DNA from: Jidongwangia harbinensis
GTDB lineage: Bacteria > Actinomycetota > Actinomycetes > Mycobacteriales > Micromonosporaceae
Assembly (NCBI RefSeq): GCF_020216025.1
Contig: NZ_JAIWNC010000042.1
Location: forward strand, 27,172 to 91,171
DNA: 64,000 bases
Direction of reading: 5' to 3'
The position numbers and the translations under genes are program-made. Each line of letters begins with the position of its first letter. Positions within the stretch are counted from its first letter, which is position 1. The notes beneath the pieces are model-generated. The model saw only the letters and a list, made by a program, of their open reading frames with translations. It was not told where the DNA came from and searched no databases. Positions 61,050 to 64,000 of this stretch are shown in pieces.

Positions 61050-62549
61050 ATGCGCCGCAAGGTCGCCTTCTGGGGCACGCTCGTCGCGTTGTCGTTGCCC
61101 GGCTCGGTCGCGGTCGCGCAGGCCGCCGAGGGCCCGCCGCCCCGGGCCGCCGCGCTCGCCCCGGACTTCGGTGCGCCGGAGGTCGTGGCGACCGGACTGA
61201 CCGTACCGTGGGGCCTGGGGTTCCTGCCGGACGGCAGCGCGCTGGCCGCGGAACGGAACAGCGGCCGTGTCCTGCAACTGCGGCCCGGCAGCGCGCCGAC
61301 CCCGGTGGCCACCATCAGCGGGGTGGTCCCGGGCGGCGAGGCCGGCCTGCTCGGCCTCGCGGTGTCGCCGACGTACGCCCAGGACGGCTTCGTCTACGTC
61401 TACTTCACCGCCGCGTCCGACAACCGGATCGTCCGCTTCCGGCTCGACGCGCCGCAGAACCAGACCGTCATCCTCAGCGGACTGGCGAGGGCGAACTTCC
61501 ACGACGGCGGGCGCATCGCGTTCGGCCCGGACGGCATGCTCTACGCGGGCGTGGGCGACGCCGGTGACACCGCCAGCGCGCAGAACCAGCAGAGCCGCAA
61601 CGGCAAGATCCTGCGGATGCGGCCGGACGGCGGCGTCCCCGCGTCCGGCAACCCGTTCGCCGGCTCCCTGGTCTACAGCCTCGGTCACCGCAACGTGCAG
61701 GGCCTGGCCTGGGACGCGCAGGGCCGGCTGTACGCCTCGGAGTTCGGCCAGAACACCTGGGACGAGGTGAACCAGATCGTGGCCGGCGGCAACTACGGCT
61801 GGCCGACGGTCGAAGGCCGCGGCAACGATCAGCGGTTCCGCAACCCGATCGTGGTCTGGTCCACCGCCGAGGCCTCGCCCAGCGGCGCCACGATCGACGG
61901 CAGCACGCTGTACGTCGCCGCGCTGCGCGGAACCCGGCTGTGGGCGGTGCCGCTGGACGGCAACGGCGGGGCCGGTACCCCGACCGCGCTGCTGCAGGGC
62001 CAGTACGGCCGCCTGCGCACGGTGGAACGGGCGCCGGACGGATCGCTGTGGGTCGCCACCAGCAACCGCGACGGCCGGGGCAGCCCCGCCGCCACCGACG
62101 ACCGGGTGATCCGTTTCCCGGCGGCGGGCGGCGCCACCCCGCCCAGCACGCCCCCCAGCACCCCGCCGTCCACCCCGCCCAGCACGGGGCCGTCCACCCC
62201 GCCCAGCACCCCGCCGTCCGGCGAGCCCGGGCCCGCCGCGTGCGCGGTGACCTGGGAGACCGACGAGTGGGGCAGCGGCTTCGTGGCGAGCGTGGCGCTG
62301 ACCAACCGCGGCGCACCGCGCACCGGCTGGACGCTGACCTTCACGTTCCCCGGCAACCAGCGGGTCACCAACGCCTGGAACGCCACCGTGACCCAGTCCG
62401 GGGCCCAGGTGACCGTGCGCGACGCCGGCTGGAACGGACCCCTGGCCACCGGCGGCACGGCCACCTTCGGATTCCAGGCGACGTACAGCGGGAGCAACGC
62501 CCGGCCCACCGACTTCAGCGTCGACGGCACAGCCTGCACGGCCGGCTGA
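61050..62549 (+). CDS. Secreted glucose/sorbosone dehydrogenase-like protein with CBM2
   Basis: The 499-residue product has a Sec signal peptide (about 1-25, AQAAEG). A soluble glucose/sorbosone dehydrogenase-type six-bladed propeller follows (about 40-360: PWGLGFLPDGSALAAERN, GLAVSPTY, FHDGGRIAFGPDGMLY, SLGHRNVQGLAWD, YASEFGQNTWDEVN, GNYGWP). Then come a TPPS-repeat linker and a carbohydrate-binding CBM2 (about 400-499, two Cys, WETDEWGSGF, WTLTFTFPGNQ). PQQ is the usual cofactor of this propeller. A CBM2 suggests action on or near polysaccharide. The GGAGG ribosome binding site is 8 nt upstream. Confidence 0.88.
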   Translation: MRRKVAFWGTLVALSLPGSVAVAQAAEGPPPRAAALAPDFGAPEVVATGLTVPWGLGFLPDGSALAAERNSGRVLQLRPGSAPTPVATISGVVPGGEAGLLGLAVSPTYAQDGFVYVYFTAASDNRIVRFRLDAPQNQTVILSGLARANFHDGGRIAFGPDGMLYAGVGDAGDTASAQNQQSRNGKILRMRPDGGVPASGNPFAGSLVYSLGHRNVQGLAWDAQGRLYASEFGQNTWDEVNQIVAGGNYGWPTVEGRGNDQRFRNPIVVWSTAEASPSGATIDGSTLYVAALRGTRLWAVPLDGNGGAGTPTALLQGQYGRLRTVERAPDGSLWVATSNRDGRGSPAATDDRVIRFPAAGGATPPSTPPSTPPSTPPSTGPSTPPSTPPSGEPGPAACAVTWETDEWGSGFVASVALTNRGAPRTGWTLTFTFPGNQRVTNAWNATVTQSGAQVTVRDAGWNGPLATGGTATFGFQATYSGSNARPTDFSVDGTACTAG

Positions 62550-62557
62550 CCGGCGGG

Positions 62558-62944
62558 CTACCGGTCGGCCGGCTGACCGGCCTCGTCGAGGTCGGCGGCG
62601 AGTTCGTCGGGCGCCCGCATCCGCCACGCGTCGGTCACCAGTTCGCGCAGGCGGCCCACGTCCACCCGGGGCAGCCGCAGCATCACCAGCGGCAGCCCGT
62701 CGTACCCGGTGGTGGTGAAGAAAAGGTCCGGTTCGCCGAGCAGCAGCGCCTGTTTCTCGGCCTCGTCGCCGACGAACAACACCGCGACATCGGTACGGAT
62801 CGTGCGCGGCTTCCCCGGCCGGCGTTCCGGATAGGACCAGACGAAACCCTTGCCGCCGACCCGGAAGTCGAAGCCGTCGCTGTCGATCTCCACGGTGTGC
62901 GGCAGGGCAAGCGCCAACCGGCGTACGTCGTCGGCGTCTGCCAC
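62558..62944 (-). CDS. YjbR/MmcQ-type (DUF419) protein
   Basis: The 128-residue product has GKGFVWSYPERRPG, EAEKQALLLGEPDLFFTTTGYDGLPLVML and a final ELVTDAWRMRAP helix, the YjbR pattern. GTG 62944 follows GGGGAGGA. It shares the family with 18901-19359 but only part of its sequence. Function unknown. Confidence 0.85.
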   Translation of the reverse strand: MADADDVRRLALALPHTVEIDSDGFDFRVGGKGFVWSYPERRPGKPRTIRTDVAVLFVGDEAEKQALLLGEPDLFFTTTGYDGLPLVMLRLPRVDVGRLRELVTDAWRMRAPDELAADLDEAGQPADR

Positions 62945-63016
62945 CGCAGTTCCTCCCCGGGCGAAGGTGCCCGCGACGCGGGCCTGCCGAGATGGTACGG
63001 CGAAGCCGGCCGGGAA

Positions 63017-63658
63017 TCAGCAGGGCCTGGTCTGCAGGTGGTACTTGACGCCGTACAGGCCGTGGAGTGAATCCAGGCCGGCGAAGCTCGTCTCGGTCGT
63101 CGGGTCCGAGGTGCCGGCGTCCAGCCGGAGGATGAAGGCGGTGTTGAAATACGGATTGGTGCCGCACGGCGGGAAGTGGAGTTCCTCGGCGGGGATCGGG
63201 TAGACGGCCTGCCACACGTCGTCGAACGGACCGGTCCAGCTGTGGTCCGGCGCGGGCTGCGGGGATTGCCCGCTGCGATAGTGCCGGGACCGTTGGGTGA
63301 ATACCGCTCCCGGGGCGAGCGCGGCGTAACCGCCGTATTCGACCCGGTCGATCGCATAGGCGGCGCCGTCCGGCACGTGAATGCTGAGCACGACCTGGCA
63401 GGTCTTTCGCGCGGCGGTAGGGTGGACGTCCGGGCCGATCTGCACCTGGATGCTGTGGAACGAGAGGTGGACGGTTGCGTTGTCCGTCGAGCCCGCGACC
63501 CCGACCGAGCCGAGGGGGCAGCCGGCCACGGTCACGAGGTCGACCAGGAGCTCGTCGGTGTGCGCCGGGCCGGAGGCGGTCGCGGAGGCCGGGGGCGCCG
63601 CCGCCGAGGTAGCGGCCAAAGCCGTCAGAATAGTCGCGATAAGTGCCGTCTTTCGCAT
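63017..63658 (-). CDS. Secreted DUF4360-type protein
   Basis: The 213-residue product has a signal peptide (MRKTALIATILTALAATSAAA; about 1-27) and the Cys- and Thr-rich beta layout of DUF4360 (VAGCPLGSVGV, FHSIQVQIGPDVHPTAARKTCQV, YHLQTRPC end). GGAAGGT precedes the start. The function of this family is unknown; it is frequent in actinomycete secretomes. Confidence 0.75.
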   Translation of the reverse strand: MRKTALIATILTALAATSAAAPPASATASGPAHTDELLVDLVTVAGCPLGSVGVAGSTDNATVHLSFHSIQVQIGPDVHPTAARKTCQVVLSIHVPDGAAYAIDRVEYGGYAALAPGAVFTQRSRHYRSGQSPQPAPDHSWTGPFDDVWQAVYPIPAEELHFPPCGTNPYFNTAFILRLDAGTSDPTTETSFAGLDSLHGLYGVKYHLQTRPC

Positions 63659-63834
63659 GAAAGTACCTTCCGCCGAAAGATAGGATTCGGGGACGCCCGG
63701 CGACCATAACATAATTGATTTGCGTCAATGTAGATCAATGTATTACGCATTCTCGAAACGATTCCACCGAGGTATGGCGATCATCGCAGGTCTAGGGGCG
63801 GCGTGCGGATCGTGGACGAGGCGACCGGTGCGCC

Positions 63835-63854
63835 AGCGGTGAGACGCCCGCCGC
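63835..63854. repeat. Copy of the AGCGGTGAGRCGCCCGCCGC repeat
   Basis: 20 bp with one mismatch to the core of the 48 bp tandem repeat at 6559-6654. The surrounding 63659-63942 shows no gene I can support; an AT-rich patch at about 63705-63755 may be the promoter of the minus-strand gene. Confidence 0.75.
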
Positions 63855-63942
63855 AGCACGCCGCTGACGCGACCTGACCGGAAACCAACTTGAGTGGGGG
63901 CATGGGTGATGGCCCGGGGTGGCCCGGGTGGTGGAGAGGTGT

Positions 63943-64000
63943 TCAGGCGGCGGCGGGGGTGAGGGTGACCTGTAGGCCCAGCGCTTCGAGTTGTTGGATC
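63943..64000 (-). CDS. 3' end of a gene entering from the right, possibly a transposase
   Basis: The minus strand reads IQQLEALGLQVTLTPAAA followed by TGA at 63943. Short Leu/Ala-rich endings of this kind are common in actinobacterial transposases, but 18 residues cannot prove it. The gene is cut by the window edge. Confidence 0.4.
   Translation of the reverse strand, partial: IQQLEALGLQVTLTPAAA

Noticed and set aside
63943..64000. Firm call of an insertion sequence at the right edge
   Set aside because: Only 18 residues are visible and no terminal inverted repeats can be seen.

Overview
The window is GC-rich DNA with dense, mostly overlapping genes. GTG starts are common and purine-rich ribosome binding sites sit upstream of many of them. 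A type VII (ESX) secretion locus, SSI-type protease inhibitor, PadR, PL3 lyase and CBM2 genes, together with an actinobacterial contractile injection system (CIS), point to a filamentous or sporulating actinomycete. Micromonosporaceae (for example Actinoplanes) is my best guess. No rRNA, tRNA or CRISPR was recognised.

Region 1 (1-15.6 kb) is a type VII secretion locus: eccD-eccB, eccC, a WXG100 pair, the mycosin mycP, a membrane kinase-like protein that lacks the catalytic Asp, a PPE-like Gly/Ala-rich protein with a small partner, and an alpha/beta-hydrolase with a WXG-like N-terminus. eccE and eccA are not present. A 770 bp gap between eccB and the PPE-like gene is filled with short direct and inverted repeats.

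Region 2 (15.6-30 kb) is mixed. It holds a decayed PL3 pectate lyase, a secreted HExxH protein, a PadR/membrane-protein pair, an operon of a flavoprotein with a Cys-rich tail, an MFS carrier and a YjbR protein, a hybrid histidine kinase followed by a LacI-type-sensor/GGDEF/EAL protein, and a polytopic membrane protein. It ends in a striking poly-G/poly-C tract at about 30.1-30.2 kb.

Region 3 (30.2-36 kb) has an Hsp70-type ATPase fused through a membrane helix to a TolB/PD40-like propeller, a membrane protein with a SPOR-like tail, and a muralytic/NlpC-P60 protein with calcium-type DxDxDG repeats.

Region 4 (36-61 kb) is a complete-looking but split CIS (phage-tail-like) locus. An atypical LuxR regulator, the AAA+ ATPase and the DUF4255 cap protein lie at 36-39 kb. 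They are separated by about 5.7 kb of unrelated genes (an HTH pair, a short PEP-synthase/rifampin-phosphotransferase-like enzyme, an SSI inhibitor, an OafA-type acyltransferase and a lipoprotein) from a large eCIS-core (DUF4157) protein and then the structural operon. That operon runs: sheath, tube, tail assembly protein, DUF6760, second tube, second HExxH eCIS-core-like protein, LysM protein, VgrG-like spike, PAAR, gp25, baseplate J, tail protein I and a zinc-ribbon membrane protein. No tail fibre gene is seen, as in the cytoplasmic Streptomyces-type systems.

Two observations stand out. (1) The large eCIS-core protein ends in a motif set (DSE followed by CxSC) that looks like a nucleic-acid/nucleotide deaminase toxin, making it a candidate CIS cargo. 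(2) The DUF6760 reading frame has no usable start codon and is reached exactly by a -1 slip at a CCCTTTC heptamer near the end of the tail assembly gene, with an SD-like GGAG just upstream. This resembles the lambda G/GT arrangement.

Region 5 (61-64 kb) holds a secreted glucose/sorbosone-dehydrogenase-like protein with a CBM2 module, a second YjbR protein, a DUF4360-type secreted protein, and at the edge the 3' end of a gene entering from the right.
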